A stretch of DNA of 40,617 bases from NCBI GenBank assembly GCA_003331685.1, contig QOPK01000001.1:1-40617 (forward strand), read 5' to 3'. Shown here one piece after another: positions 8,574-17,430 of the stretch (position 1 is the stretch's first letter; every line of letters starts with the position of its first letter). The notes below the pieces were generated by a model that was given only the letters and a program-made list of their open reading frames with translations, did no database searches and was not told where the DNA came from. Position numbers and translations under genes: made by a program. This DNA is from Halieaceae bacterium. GTDB taxonomy: Bacteria > Pseudomonadota > Gammaproteobacteria > Pseudomonadales > Halieaceae.

Positions 8574-10013
8574 CTAGAGATTCTCTTCTGCGAACGCTGC
8601 CAGGCGTGACCGCACAATGCCGTTGACGTGCATCACGCCGGCATGAGGGTAATGCTTGAGCTTTTCTACAAGGTAGGTCAAGCCTGATGTCAGCGGCGAG
8701 ATGTACTTGTTATCAATCTGCGCGAGGTTACCCAGCACCACCAGCTTGGAATCTGCTCCCACGCGGCTGATGATCGACTTCAGCTGGAACTGGGTAAGGC
8801 CCTGCGCTTCGTCGATAACGATATAGGCGCCGTTAAAGGAACGCCCCCGCATAAAGTTCAGTGACTTGAACTGGATATTGGCGCGTTCCTTCACGTATTC
8901 GATACTGCCGTTAGAACACTCATCGGCGTCGTGAAGGATCTCGAGGTTATCGTCAAAGGCCGCAAGCCACGGCGCCATCTTCTCCTCCTCAGTGCCGGGC
9001 AGGAAGCCGATCTCCTCGGCGATCGGCGGCGTGGATCGCGCCACAATGAGCTTGTTGTATTTGCGCTGCTCAAGAATGGCGTGCAGACCGTAAGCCAATG
9101 CCAAGAGGGTCTTACCCGAGCCGGCAGGACCGGTGAGGACCGTCATGTCAACGTCCTCACTGTCGAGTAACCGCATCGCCATAGCCTGCTCCAGATTACG
9201 CGGCGACAAACCCCAGAAGCGCTGATTCATTAGATGGTCGCGGCTGTCGACGGCGAGATAAACATAGTCGTCGTCGACGTGATCGACGTAGGCAATGAAC
9301 TCCTGCTCGTCGTAAACAAACTGGTTGGGGTAGGCATCGGGCAACTCGGCGCGGGGGATGCGATGCAGCGTCAGGTTCTCCTCGCGAACCGTGTCCACCT
9401 GCTCAATGCTGGACCAAAAGTCCCCGGCAAAACACTCATAGCCTGTCGACAGTAGATCAATGTCATCGAGCACACGGTCGTGACGATAATCCTCAACGTG
9501 TTCGAGGCCCGAGCCCTTAGCCTTGATCCGCATGTTGATGTCTTTGGTGACCAGGCAGACAAAGGCACCTGGATGATCCGCGTTGAGGCGGAGCGCCACA
9601 TTGATGATGCGGTTGTCATTGGCGTGATCTTCGTTGGTGTTGAGGAACGGGACCTTCGCATCGTCGGCGATCAATTGATCAGGAAAGATTGCCAAAGCAC
9701 CAAGGCGGTTGTCGTCGAGATTGGATCCGGGAATCTCGACGCCTTTTTGAATTTCTTGGGGTGAGGCGCTGCCGACAATCTTGTCGATCAGTTGAATAGC
9801 AATCCGCGCCTCGCGGCTCACGCTTTTATCGCGCCGGTCCTTGATGTGATCTAGCTCTTCAAGGACGGTCATCGGGATCACTACCTGATGCTCGGCGAAA
9901 GCGGTAATCGCGGTCGGATCATGCAGCAGCACATTGGTATCCAAAACATAGATCTTGCGGTGTGCAGGTTCGAGCTGGGTTACTTCATGGGTCTCGGCTG
10001 CAGTCAGCGACAT
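8574..10013 (-). CDS. PhoH-family ATPase with N-terminal PIN domain
   Basis: 479 residues from the ATG at 10011-10013, which has AGGAG six bases upstream; a TTG five codons earlier is a poorer start. Residues about 20-150 form a PIN-type nuclease domain (YVLDTNVLLHDP, later conserved Asp in LVTKDINMR). The C-terminal half is a PhoH P-loop domain: TGPAGSGKTLLALAYGLH, ARSTPPIAEEIGFLPGT, VIDEAQGLT. PIN-PhoH proteins are thought to act as RNA helicase-nucleases; the exact role in this organism is not known. It is divergent from rnb across a 383-bp gap. It is not the ybeZ-type PhoH, which lacks the PIN domain and sits with ybeY. Confidence 0.93.
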   Translation of the reverse strand: MSLTAAETHEVTQLEPAHRKIYVLDTNVLLHDPTAITAFAEHQVVIPMTVLEELDHIKDRRDKSVSREARIAIQLIDKIVGSASPQEIQKGVEIPGSNLDDNRLGALAIFPDQLIADDAKVPFLNTNEDHANDNRIINVALRLNADHPGAFVCLVTKDINMRIKAKGSGLEHVEDYRHDRVLDDIDLLSTGYECFAGDFWSSIEQVDTVREENLTLHRIPRAELPDAYPNQFVYDEQEFIAYVDHVDDDYVYLAVDSRDHLMNQRFWGLSPRNLEQAMAMRLLDSEDVDMTVLTGPAGSGKTLLALAYGLHAILEQRKYNKLIVARSTPPIAEEIGFLPGTEEEKMAPWLAAFDDNLEILHDADECSNGSIEYVKERANIQFKSLNFMRGRSFNGAYIVIDEAQGLTQFQLKSIISRVGADSKLVVLGNLAQIDNKYISPLTSGLTYLVEKLKHYPHAGVMHVNGIVRSRLAAFAEENL

Positions 10014-10396
10014 ATGATCTCCTCGCAAAATGGCAAAAGAAGTAAAACAGTGTCCCGTGAGAACGGCATCATGTCGCTCTCTGCTCGGAACAGTGTAGGC
10101 AAAATTTGAGGGTGAGAAGTCCGTCGCGCTGCTATGGCGCTTGAAGTGGTCTGCTGACGCGCTCTTAAATGACCCGCTCGGATCGGCACAGACGGTGACC
10201 TACTCTCCACATTTCGGACGCAGTCAGTAAACCGATCCGTCGCTGCCCTGTCAACGACTGCGAGCAAAAAACACGCATTCGGTTTGCCCTGACAGCGACC
10301 CAGAAGTTCGATAGCATCGCTTATCAGCTCGCTAGCGCACTCAGCAGTGATCGCGACGGTGAGATAAGAAAAAATCCTCAGGAGCCGATACCGGCC
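10014..10396. other. 383-bp divergent intergenic region between PhoH gene and rnb
   Basis: No open reading frame with a plausible ribosome-binding site and no tRNA-like or terminator structure was found. It should hold the promoters for both flanking genes. On the reverse strand a TACACT (-10-like) lies upstream of the PhoH gene, and a GGAG at 10381-10384 is the probable rnb ribosome-binding site, 12 bases before its ATG. The gap is the longest in the window, so a small RNA or long leader is possible, but I see no direct evidence. Confidence 0.5.
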
Positions 10397-12487
10397 ATGC
10401 TAGATCGCAATGCGATGGCGCAGCTCAAAGGCCTTCGAGAAGAACTCGAAGCGCAGAACGAGCACGTCGACGCCACCGTTAAAGGAACGCAGCACCGCTA
10501 TGGATTCGCGGTGACGGACGATGGTCGTGAAGTGTTCATCCCGCCAGATGAAATGCTGAAAGTCCTGCCCGGCGATAAAGTCGCGATCTGCATCCGCCCC
10601 GCGACCCCGGTCAAGGGCAAACAGGACAAACCAGGGCGCACAGTCGCCGAGATCGAGCGCCTGATCAAATCGGGGCTCGATGAATTCGTGGGCCGTATTG
10701 TGCAAAAAGGAAAGGCCACTTTTGTTGTACCCGACCTGGCGGGCCTCTCGCGCTGGCTGTTTATTCCGCCGCACGCTCGCAACGGCGTGGCGCCCGGCGA
10801 TCTAGTGTCCTGCGCACTGCTGCGGCACCCGATCAAGGATGGCAAACCCTCGGCCAAGATCCTGAAACGCCTCGGTGACGAGACAACGCCCGGCATAGAG
10901 AACAGTTACTGCGCCGCACGAGCGGGCTTGCCGGAGCACTGGAACGAGAAGTCTGCCCAGCCGCTTATTGATGCCGCATCCCAATACAGGCCGCTGGAAG
11001 ATCCAGCACGTTTGGATCTCACCGCGTTGCCCTTTGTGTCAATCGACGCCGCGCGCACCGTTGACATTGACGACGCCTTGCACGCAGAGGTTACGGCAAG
11101 CGGCTGGCAGCTCTCGGTGGCAGTGGCAGACCCCACCGCCTACCTTGCCGACATGGAGAACCTACCCGCCCTCCTCGCAGAGCGAGGCACCTCGGTTTAC
11201 TTTCATGGCGACGTGATCCCCATGCTGCCCGAGGCCGTCAGTCAGGGCCTGTGCGCGCTGGCAGAGGACACGCCAAGACCCGCGCTGGTCTGCCAAATGC
11301 AGGTTTCCGAGGCCGGTGAAATCGAGGGCTTCGAGTTTCACAAAGCGATCATTCGCTCCCATGCCAAGCTCGCCTACGCGGCGGTGGACCGCTACGTTAG
11401 GGGTAACAGTGACGAGTTGATCGCCCACACCAACCCACTGGAGGCGTTGGTTCAGGTATACCGCACGTTGCGCCAGCGACGCGAGCAACATGAGCTAGTC
11501 ATGGAAGAGCGACGTGAGTACCGCTGGATGCTGGGCGACGACAAGCAGATCGCCGAAATCGACAACTACGAAAAACTATCGTCGCAGCATCTGGTCGAGG
11601 AATGCATGATTGCCGCAAATAAATGTGCGGCCAAGTTCTTGAGCGCGGCCGGCGCACCTGGACCCTTCGTCGTTCATCAGGGGTTTCGACAGGACCGAAG
11701 TGAAGAAGCAAGAACTTTTTTGGAAAAGCACCGCGCCGAGCTGAAGGACATACCGCTGGATACCGTAGCGGGCTATCGCACGGTACTGGCCGATCTCGGG
11801 CGAGCCACCCACGAGCAACCGCTGCGAGACATGGTCAACCGACTGCTGTCGCGGGCCGTGCTGAGCGAGACTGGCGGGCCTCATATGGGATTGGCCACCG
11901 AGGCCTACACCAACTTCACATCGCCGCTGCGCAAGGCGCTAGATTTCTTCGTGCACCTGCAAATCAGTGCCTGTCTGGCCGGCGAAAAAACAGCTCGCTA
12001 CCCGGTCGACCAGCTGCCTGTGATCACCCGCGCGATTGGCCGCAGTCGCGAAGCAGTGGCGGCGGCAGACCGTCGCCTGACCGCACGCTATCTTGACAAA
12101 CTCAAAGCCGAGGGACGGTCGCAGTTCACAGCCAAGGTGAGTCACATAATCAGCTCAGGCTTTACCGTCAAGCTCGATGAAAACGGGCTCGAGGGTCTGG
12201 TAGACCTGCGGCCCGAGGAAGAAAAGTTCAGCTTTGATAAGTGGACGATGAGCCTGACCAGCACGACTCGACGCTTCCAATTGCTGCAGAGCGTGGAAGT
12301 CACGTTTGTTGGTGCCCCCGCAGAGGGCGATTTCCTCGCCCAGTTCTCACTGGTTGAGGGATGTGGGTCGAAGCCCCCGAAAGACCCCAAACCAGAAGAT
12401 GATTCAACGGCACTGCGCGCGGAGATTGAGGCAAAGACCAGCGCAAAGGCGCAAGCCGGGGCCGACAGCGCCCAGTCGGACGCGTGA
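10397..12487 (+). CDS. rnb: Exoribonuclease II (RNase II)
   Basis: 696 residues. Order: N-terminal cold-shock/OB domains (TVKGTQHRYGFAV, VFIPPDEMLKVLPGD), a central RNB catalytic domain and a C-terminal S1-like domain. The magnesium-binding acidic cluster is SIDAARTVDIDDALHAE, aligning with Asp201/207/209/210 of E. coli RNase II. The segments IPMLPEAVSQGLCAL, LVEECMIAANKCAAKFL and FTSPLRKALDF match RNase II more closely than RNase R. It degrades single-stranded RNA processively 3'-5' in the cytoplasm. It is about 50 residues longer than E. coli Rnb, partly through an acidic, Ala/Lys-rich tail after residue 655. A second ATG at 10415 is an alternative start. Confidence 0.92.
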   Translation: MLDRNAMAQLKGLREELEAQNEHVDATVKGTQHRYGFAVTDDGREVFIPPDEMLKVLPGDKVAICIRPATPVKGKQDKPGRTVAEIERLIKSGLDEFVGRIVQKGKATFVVPDLAGLSRWLFIPPHARNGVAPGDLVSCALLRHPIKDGKPSAKILKRLGDETTPGIENSYCAARAGLPEHWNEKSAQPLIDAASQYRPLEDPARLDLTALPFVSIDAARTVDIDDALHAEVTASGWQLSVAVADPTAYLADMENLPALLAERGTSVYFHGDVIPMLPEAVSQGLCALAEDTPRPALVCQMQVSEAGEIEGFEFHKAIIRSHAKLAYAAVDRYVRGNSDELIAHTNPLEALVQVYRTLRQRREQHELVMEERREYRWMLGDDKQIAEIDNYEKLSSQHLVEECMIAANKCAAKFLSAAGAPGPFVVHQGFRQDRSEEARTFLEKHRAELKDIPLDTVAGYRTVLADLGRATHEQPLRDMVNRLLSRAVLSETGGPHMGLATEAYTNFTSPLRKALDFFVHLQISACLAGEKTARYPVDQLPVITRAIGRSREAVAAADRRLTARYLDKLKAEGRSQFTAKVSHIISSGFTVKLDENGLEGLVDLRPEEEKFSFDKWTMSLTSTTRRFQLLQSVEVTFVGAPAEGDFLAQFSLVEGCGSKPPKDPKPEDDSTALRAEIEAKTSAKAQAGADSAQSDA

Positions 12488-12566
12488 CGTATCAGCACCC
12501 GCCTGTTGTTAGACAGACGCGCTATCCTGCCTACCCAACGTCTTCCACCAGTAAACCCCATTAGCC

Positions 12567-13835
12567 ATGGCCCATAACGATATTCACCTGCTGCTCACCG
12601 GTGACGAGCTGATGAGCGGGGACACAGTCGACAGCAACTCATCGATGATCGCCCAGTCACTGGCGGCGTTCGGCCACGGCGTCGCAGAGAAAGTGACCCT
12701 AGGAGACGACCGGGGGAGGCTGCTTATCGCACTGCAACGGGCAACCGGTGCGGCGCGCATCCTGATCATGAACGGCGGGCTGGGTCCCACCCAGGATGAC
12801 CTCACCGCCGAGCTGGTGGCGGCGGCAGCGGGCGTGAAATTGGTATTGCACCCAGAGGCCGACAAGCATGTGCGAGACTGGTGCGCAGCGCGCAATATTG
12901 AACCCAATGACGCCAACCTGAAGCAGGCCTGGCTCCCTGACGGGGCGGCCATCATTCACAACCCCGGAGGTAGCGCAGTTGGGTTTACGATGGATGTGGG
13001 CGGCACGCTGGTTTTGACAACGCCCGGCGTGCCCGGGGAATTGCGCGCGATGCTGCCCGAAGTGTGTAAACGGATCCTGGCAGCCATTGGCGGTGGAGAA
13101 AGCCACCGGGTGCGTCTGCAAACCTTTGGCATCGGCGAATCCACTGCCCAGGCGCGAATCGACGAGGACAGTGAGCCCTGGCCCGACAATGTGGTGCTCG
13201 GTTTTCGGGCGGGCATGCCGCAGCTGGAAATCAAACTCACAGCCGAGTCGGCCTCACTCGCAATGGACCAGTGCCGTCAAACGCTGGAGCGACTGATCGG
13301 CGATCACATTATCGGCGAAGACGACGTCACGCTCGCAGGCGCGTTACAACAAGTACTGCGAAAGCAAGGCAAAAAGATGGTCACGGCGGAGTCCTGCACC
13401 GGCGGGCTAATCGCCGCCATGATGACCGCCGAACCCGGTTCCTCCGCTGTGTTTGAGGCGGGCTTTGTGACCTACGCCAACTCGATCAAACACTCGGTGT
13501 TGGGCGTCGACGAGCAGACATTAGAAACCGAAGGCGCCGTCAGTGAGCCTGTGGTGCGGCAAATGTTGAGCGGAGCGCTGGAAAGATCCGCGGCCGACAT
13601 TGGCGTCGCAGTCTCGGGCATCGCCGGACCCGATGGTGGCACTGAGGAGAAACCGGTCGGCACTGTATGGCTGGCCTGGGGCTCGGCTGACGAGATGCAT
13701 ACGCTGCAAACCGTGCTCCCCACTGACCGCGCCATGTTCCAGAAACTGGTCGCAGCGGCGGGGCTTGATTTGATTCGGCGCCAGCTCCTCGGGCTACCCA
13801 AGCTGCCCCACTACTTCAGCCGCCGGGCGATCTAA
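12567..13835 (+). CDS. cinA: CinA family protein (MoCF-like domain plus PncC-type amidohydrolase)
   Basis: 422 residues, full-length CinA architecture. The N-terminal molybdopterin-binding-like domain has LLTGDELMSGDTVDSN and NGGLGPTQDDLTAE. The C-terminal nicotinamide-mononucleotide deamidase domain has VTAESCTGGLIAAMMT, FVTYANSIKHSVLGV and VSGIAGPDGGTEEKPVGTVW. The family recycles NMN and, in the N-terminal half, can hydrolyse ADP-ribose. It starts 79 bp after rnb and ends 14 bp from convergent pdxH, so it may be co-transcribed with rnb or have its own promoter in the gap. Confidence 0.95.
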   Translation: MAHNDIHLLLTGDELMSGDTVDSNSSMIAQSLAAFGHGVAEKVTLGDDRGRLLIALQRATGAARILIMNGGLGPTQDDLTAELVAAAAGVKLVLHPEADKHVRDWCAARNIEPNDANLKQAWLPDGAAIIHNPGGSAVGFTMDVGGTLVLTTPGVPGELRAMLPEVCKRILAAIGGGESHRVRLQTFGIGESTAQARIDEDSEPWPDNVVLGFRAGMPQLEIKLTAESASLAMDQCRQTLERLIGDHIIGEDDVTLAGALQQVLRKQGKKMVTAESCTGGLIAAMMTAEPGSSAVFEAGFVTYANSIKHSVLGVDEQTLETEGAVSEPVVRQMLSGALERSAADIGVAVSGIAGPDGGTEEKPVGTVWLAWGSADEMHTLQTVLPTDRAMFQKLVAAAGLDLIRRQLLGLPKLPHYFSRRAI

Positions 13836-13849
13836 CGCTGAAAACTAGC

Positions 13850-14488
13850 CTAAGGCTGCAGCCGCGTTACCTTCCAGTTACCCTCATCGTTGCGGGTGTA
13901 CCAAAAGCGGTCGTGCAGCCGGTTCTCACCGCCCTGCCAGAACTCCCAGCTTGCGGGTACCAATCGGTAACCCCCCCAGTGTGGGGGCCGGGGAATCTCA
14001 CCATTACCAAAGCGGGCGCTGACATCCGCCAGCTGCTGCATCAGCGCCTCTCGATTCTCTATCTCCCGACTCTGCCATGACGCCCAGGCCCCCAACTGGC
14101 TGTCGCGTGGGCGCGACGCAAAGTAGGCGTCGGACTCTTCCTCACTGGCGCGCTCGACTGCGCCACTCACCGACAACTGCCGGTCGAGTTCATTCCAGGG
14201 AAACAGCATCGAGGCCTGATCGCACTCAGCGAGCGCCGCCGCTTTGCCGCTTTGGTAGTTGGTGTAGAACACCAAGCCACGCGCGTCGATACCCTTCATC
14301 AGCACCATACGCTGGCGCATTGTGAGGTCGGGTTGGCGGGTGGCCAGTACACAGGCCGTGGGATCCGCAAGACCCGCCGCTATGGCCTGATCCTGCCACG
14401 CCACAAACTGCGCCACCGGGTCCTCGGCAAGGTCTGCACGCCGCAAACCGCCTGATGTGTACTGCCGTCTGTGGTCGCTAAAACGCAT
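13850..14488 (-). CDS. pdxH: Pyridoxamine/pyridoxine 5'-phosphate oxidase
   Basis: 212 residues from the ATG at 14486-14488, chosen because MRFSDHRRQYTSGGLRR is the usual PdxH start; 28 upstream in-frame codons are non-conserved. FMN and substrate motifs are visible: RMVLMKGIDARGLVFYTNY, SGKAAAL, QLSVSGAVER, SRPRDSQLGAWAS, and the C-terminal WEFWQGGENRLHDR followed by RLQP. The enzyme oxidises PNP or PMP to pyridoxal 5'-phosphate in the cytoplasm. It is divergent from ggt and convergent with cinA. Confidence 0.96.
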   Translation of the reverse strand: MRFSDHRRQYTSGGLRRADLAEDPVAQFVAWQDQAIAAGLADPTACVLATRQPDLTMRQRMVLMKGIDARGLVFYTNYQSGKAAALAECDQASMLFPWNELDRQLSVSGAVERASEEESDAYFASRPRDSQLGAWASWQSREIENREALMQQLADVSARFGNGEIPRPPHWGGYRLVPASWEFWQGGENRLHDRFWYTRNDEGNWKVTRLQP

Positions 14489-14591
14489 CTCATCTCGAAG
14501 GGTCAAAACACCAGAGAAAGTGTACCGCAGGTGTCTGCCCTTGAGGCCAAAGCCTGTGGTAGCCTCATGCACCTTTTTGGCGCACCTACCG

Positions 14592-14597
14592 TATAAC
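14592..14597 (+). promoter_or_regulatory. Candidate -10 element for ggt
   Basis: TATAAC differs from the sigma-70 -10 consensus by one base and lies 46 bp before the ggt ATG, in the pdxH-ggt divergent gap. No good -35 hexamer is visible at 16-18 bp spacing. An AGGA at 14633-14636 is the probable ribosome-binding site. Confidence 0.35.
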
Positions 14598-14643
14598 CCA
14601 TAGTCACCCAGTGCCGGACAGGGCTTAGAACTTAGGAAACACC

Positions 14644-16413
14644 ATGTTGGCCAACGCTCGTTTCACTTCTCCACTCCTCGTTTTTTGTCTGACGCTCACG
14701 CTTGGCAACGTTCCCCTCGGGAGCGCCCAGAGCACCCTGCCGCCGATGCCCGCGGCCGACGCGCCCATCATCGATTATCAGAACCGCTACCTGCCCGCCT
14801 ACGGCCGCGCGGGCATGGTGGTAAGCCCCGAGAAGTTGGCGGGCGAGATTGGCCTCGACATGCTGAATCAAGGTGGCAATGCCATTGATGCGGCCGTGGC
14901 AACAGGGTTTGCACTAGCGGTGACGCTTCCCCGGGCGGGCAATATCGGCGGCGGCGGTTTCATGCTGATTCATCTCGCCGAGACCGATGAACAGGTTTTT
15001 ATCGACTACCGCGAGACCGCACCCGCTGCGGCAACGCACGACATGTTTCTCGGGGAGGACGGCTCCGTCGATGAAGCCAAGGCCTACTTTTCGCATCAGG
15101 CGGCCGGAGTACCGGGCACGGTAGCGGGCCTGATTCACGCGCAAGAGCGCTTCGGCAAACTCTCATTAAAAGAGGTGATTCAACCTGCCATCGATCTCGC
15201 CAAAAAAGGTTTCGATACGTCACTAGCGCTACATATGAGCTTAAGCGCGCGGGCTGAACGCCTCGCCAAAAACGAGGAAGCCAAGCGCATCTACCTGCAA
15301 GGCGGAGACGCGGCGCCCTCCCCCGGCACGCTATTCCAACAGGCCGACTTGGCGCGCACGCTGACGCGCATCCGCGACAAAGGGGCTGACGGCTTTTATA
15401 CCGGCGAGACCGCCGCTTTGATTGCCAGTGACATGGCGGCCAACGACGGGCTGATCACCCAAGAGGACCTGGCCAACTACCGCGTGCTGGAGCGCCCGCC
15501 GGTCAGGGGCACCTTCCGCGACTTCGAGATTGTCTCGGCGGCACCGCCCTCTTCCGGCGGCATTCATATTCTGCAGATGCTCAATATCCTCGAGCCCTAT
15601 CCACTGGAGTCCTATGGCCACAACAGCGCCGCCTACCTGCACCGGGTGATTGAGAGCATGAAGCTCGCCTACGCCGACCGCAGCCGCTACCTCGGTGATC
15701 CGGACCAGACCGTGATCCCCATCGAGGCACTGATCAGCAAAGACTACGGGGCCGAGCGACGGAAATTAATCGCCGCGAATCAAGCCAAGACGCCAGATGA
15801 AATCGGCCCCGGTAACCCGGTACCCAATGAGAGTCCTGACACGACTCACTACTCAGTAGCTGATGCCGACGGCAATGTGGTCACCAATACCTACACCTTA
15901 AACTTCAGCTTTGGCTCACACATTGTGGTGCCCGGCACCGGCATGCTACTCAACAACGAGATGGACGATTTTGCCGCCAAGGCGGGCGCTGCCAACGCTT
16001 ACGGCTTGGTGCAGGGCGAGGCCAACACCATCGCGCCGGGCAGACGACCGCTCTCCTCCATGACCCCCACGCTGGTGTTCAAGGACGGCCAACCATGGCT
16101 GGCTGCGGGTAGCCCGGGCGGATCGCTCATCATCACCACCGTGCTGCAAACGCTCCTCAATGCCATGGTGTTTGACATGAACATTGCCACGGCTGTCGCC
16201 GCTCCCCGCGTACACAATCAGTGGATGCCTGATCGCACATTGGTTGAGCCTGGCATTAGCGCGGATACACAGCGACTGTTGAAGGAGTGGGGTCACAACC
16301 TCACGCCGACCCGCCGCACCATCGGGCGCTCTAACTCGCTCATGATCGACGAGGGCTGGATGCAGGGCTTTGCCGATATGCGCCGACCCGGTGGGCATGT
16401 CGCCACCGAATAA
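14644..16413 (+). CDS. ggt: Periplasmic gamma-glutamyltransferase
   Basis: 589 residues, typical for a proenzyme split into large and small subunits. A signal peptide (LLVFCLTLTLGNVPLGSAQS) is followed by GNAIDAAVATGFALAVTLP, NIGGGGFMLIH, PPSSGGIHILQML, and the autoprocessing site TTHYSVAD. The first Thr of that motif, about residue 400, aligns with the catalytic Thr391 of E. coli. Later motifs are PLSSMTPTLVFKDG and GSPGGSLIITT. The enzyme cleaves or transfers gamma-glutamyl groups from glutathione in the periplasm. It is a single-gene unit: promoter in the gap with pdxH, strong terminator 33 bp downstream. Confidence 0.96.
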   Translation: MLANARFTSPLLVFCLTLTLGNVPLGSAQSTLPPMPAADAPIIDYQNRYLPAYGRAGMVVSPEKLAGEIGLDMLNQGGNAIDAAVATGFALAVTLPRAGNIGGGGFMLIHLAETDEQVFIDYRETAPAAATHDMFLGEDGSVDEAKAYFSHQAAGVPGTVAGLIHAQERFGKLSLKEVIQPAIDLAKKGFDTSLALHMSLSARAERLAKNEEAKRIYLQGGDAAPSPGTLFQQADLARTLTRIRDKGADGFYTGETAALIASDMAANDGLITQEDLANYRVLERPPVRGTFRDFEIVSAAPPSSGGIHILQMLNILEPYPLESYGHNSAAYLHRVIESMKLAYADRSRYLGDPDQTVIPIEALISKDYGAERRKLIAANQAKTPDEIGPGNPVPNESPDTTHYSVADADGNVVTNTYTLNFSFGSHIVVPGTGMLLNNEMDDFAAKAGAANAYGLVQGEANTIAPGRRPLSSMTPTLVFKDGQPWLAAGSPGGSLIITTVLQTLLNAMVFDMNIATAVAAPRVHNQWMPDRTLVEPGISADTQRLLKEWGHNLTPTRRTIGRSNSLMIDEGWMQGFADMRRPGGHVATE

Positions 16414-16445
16414 TCGCTACACTCGCCGAGCACAAAATTGCCTAT

Positions 16446-16475
16446 AAAAAAGCCCAGCATTGGCTGGGCTTTTTT
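16446..16475. terminator. Strong bidirectional rho-independent terminator
   Basis: The stem AGCCCAGC (16451-16458) pairs perfectly with GCTGGGCT (16463-16470) around an ATTG loop. It is flanked by A5 on the left and T5 on the right, so it terminates both ggt and the convergent thioesterase gene. Confidence 0.93.
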
Positions 16476-16498
16476 GTCTGTCTGCTACCCAAGATGAA

Positions 16499-17293
16499 TC
16501 AGTCGCCCCTCGGCATCCGTACCTTGTAGGTCTGCCGAGCCATCGCAGCAAGATCGCCCTCGCTATCCCAGATCTCGGTATCGGTCTCGGCCACACCGCG
16601 AGTAACCTGCCGCGTGGTGTGTCGCGCTAGTAACGGACCAGCCGAAGGCTTGCGCCGCACCTGCACGGTGAGCTCCACAGTGGGCACCCACCCATAAGCA
16701 CCATAAATCGTAAAGATCGGCGGCGGCATAATGTCAGCAAACATCAATAGATCTATCGGCCCCGGCGCAGCGCCGTCCCGATGTGCGAGCCAGGCAATAA
16801 ACTCGCCCGAATCATTGGTTTTGCCGTCGGTGAAGACTTCGGAGCCATGCACCATGCGGAGATCGATGCTCTGGTGAATTTCCAGATGCGACATGGCCGG
16901 CGCGGCGACGTCATCGAAGGCAGGTACTTCGGGCGGCGACACGTTGGTCCAATCCGGGCCGCTGAGTCGATCGAGGTCGGTATAGGCCGCAGTGGCGCGC
17001 AACTTGAGCTGTCCCTCCTGCTTGAGATCAGCACTGGCAAAGTGAGTGCTGCGGGTCTCAGAAAGCGACTCCACGGCCACCTCGACCTCCCCCAGCGCCA
17101 CCGGCGCCAGATAAAACGCATTGATGCTAAGTGGGTCGGGTTGATTCAGGGCGTCAGACAAGGCGCGGCCGACGAGGGCGAGCACATAGCCGCCGTTCGC
17201 CACTGAACCGATGCGCCAGCCTCGATGCACCTCTGCCTGCCACCGCGAATTCCCCTGTGACGACACCGCGGTGTGCGATAAAAACTGACTCAT
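16499..17293 (-). CDS. Acyl-CoA thioesterase-like protein (double hotdog fold)
   Basis: 264 residues from the ATG at 17291-17293, which has AGGAG just upstream; the longer reading begins in the intergenic region. The sequence shows the two-hotdog pattern of the TesB-like/4HBT_3 thioesterase family: WRIGSVANGGYVLALVGRAL in the first half, then APGPIDLLMFADIMPPPIF and VPTVELTVQVRRKP in the second. These enzymes hydrolyse acyl-CoA in the cytoplasm; substrate cannot be read from sequence. It is divergent from the large envelope-machine cluster by 137 bp, with no other link to it. Confidence 0.85.
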   Translation of the reverse strand: MSQFLSHTAVSSQGNSRWQAEVHRGWRIGSVANGGYVLALVGRALSDALNQPDPLSINAFYLAPVALGEVEVAVESLSETRSTHFASADLKQEGQLKLRATAAYTDLDRLSGPDWTNVSPPEVPAFDDVAAPAMSHLEIHQSIDLRMVHGSEVFTDGKTNDSGEFIAWLAHRDGAAPGPIDLLMFADIMPPPIFTIYGAYGWVPTVELTVQVRRKPSAGPLLARHTTRQVTRGVAETDTEIWDSEGDLAAMARQTYKVRMPRGD

Positions 17294-17393
17294 ACTGCTC
17301 CTCGCTCCGCCTTGGCGGCGTTTGTCCGGTATCCGTTCAAGCACATTGAAGCGGACTTCCGCCCCTTGAGTGCTTTTTTTCGCTGCATCGATC

Positions 17394-17399
17394 TATACT
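17394..17399 (+). promoter_or_regulatory. Candidate -10 element of the 17-34 kb operon
   Basis: TATACT matches the sigma-70 -10 consensus at five of six positions and lies 32 bp before the first start codon of the cluster. TTGAGT at 17366-17371 looks like a -35 element, but the 22-bp spacer is too long for standard sigma-70. A weak -35 or an activator would be needed. Confidence 0.45.
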
Positions 17400-17430
17400 C
17401 ACTGGCCGTATTGAGCGCCGGAGAGCGGTC

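Noticed and set aside
13847..13866. Short palindromes near the cinA-pdxH junction as a terminator
   Set aside because: AGCCTAAGGCT and GGCTGCAGCC are short, partly inside the pdxH coding end, and lack a T-tract.
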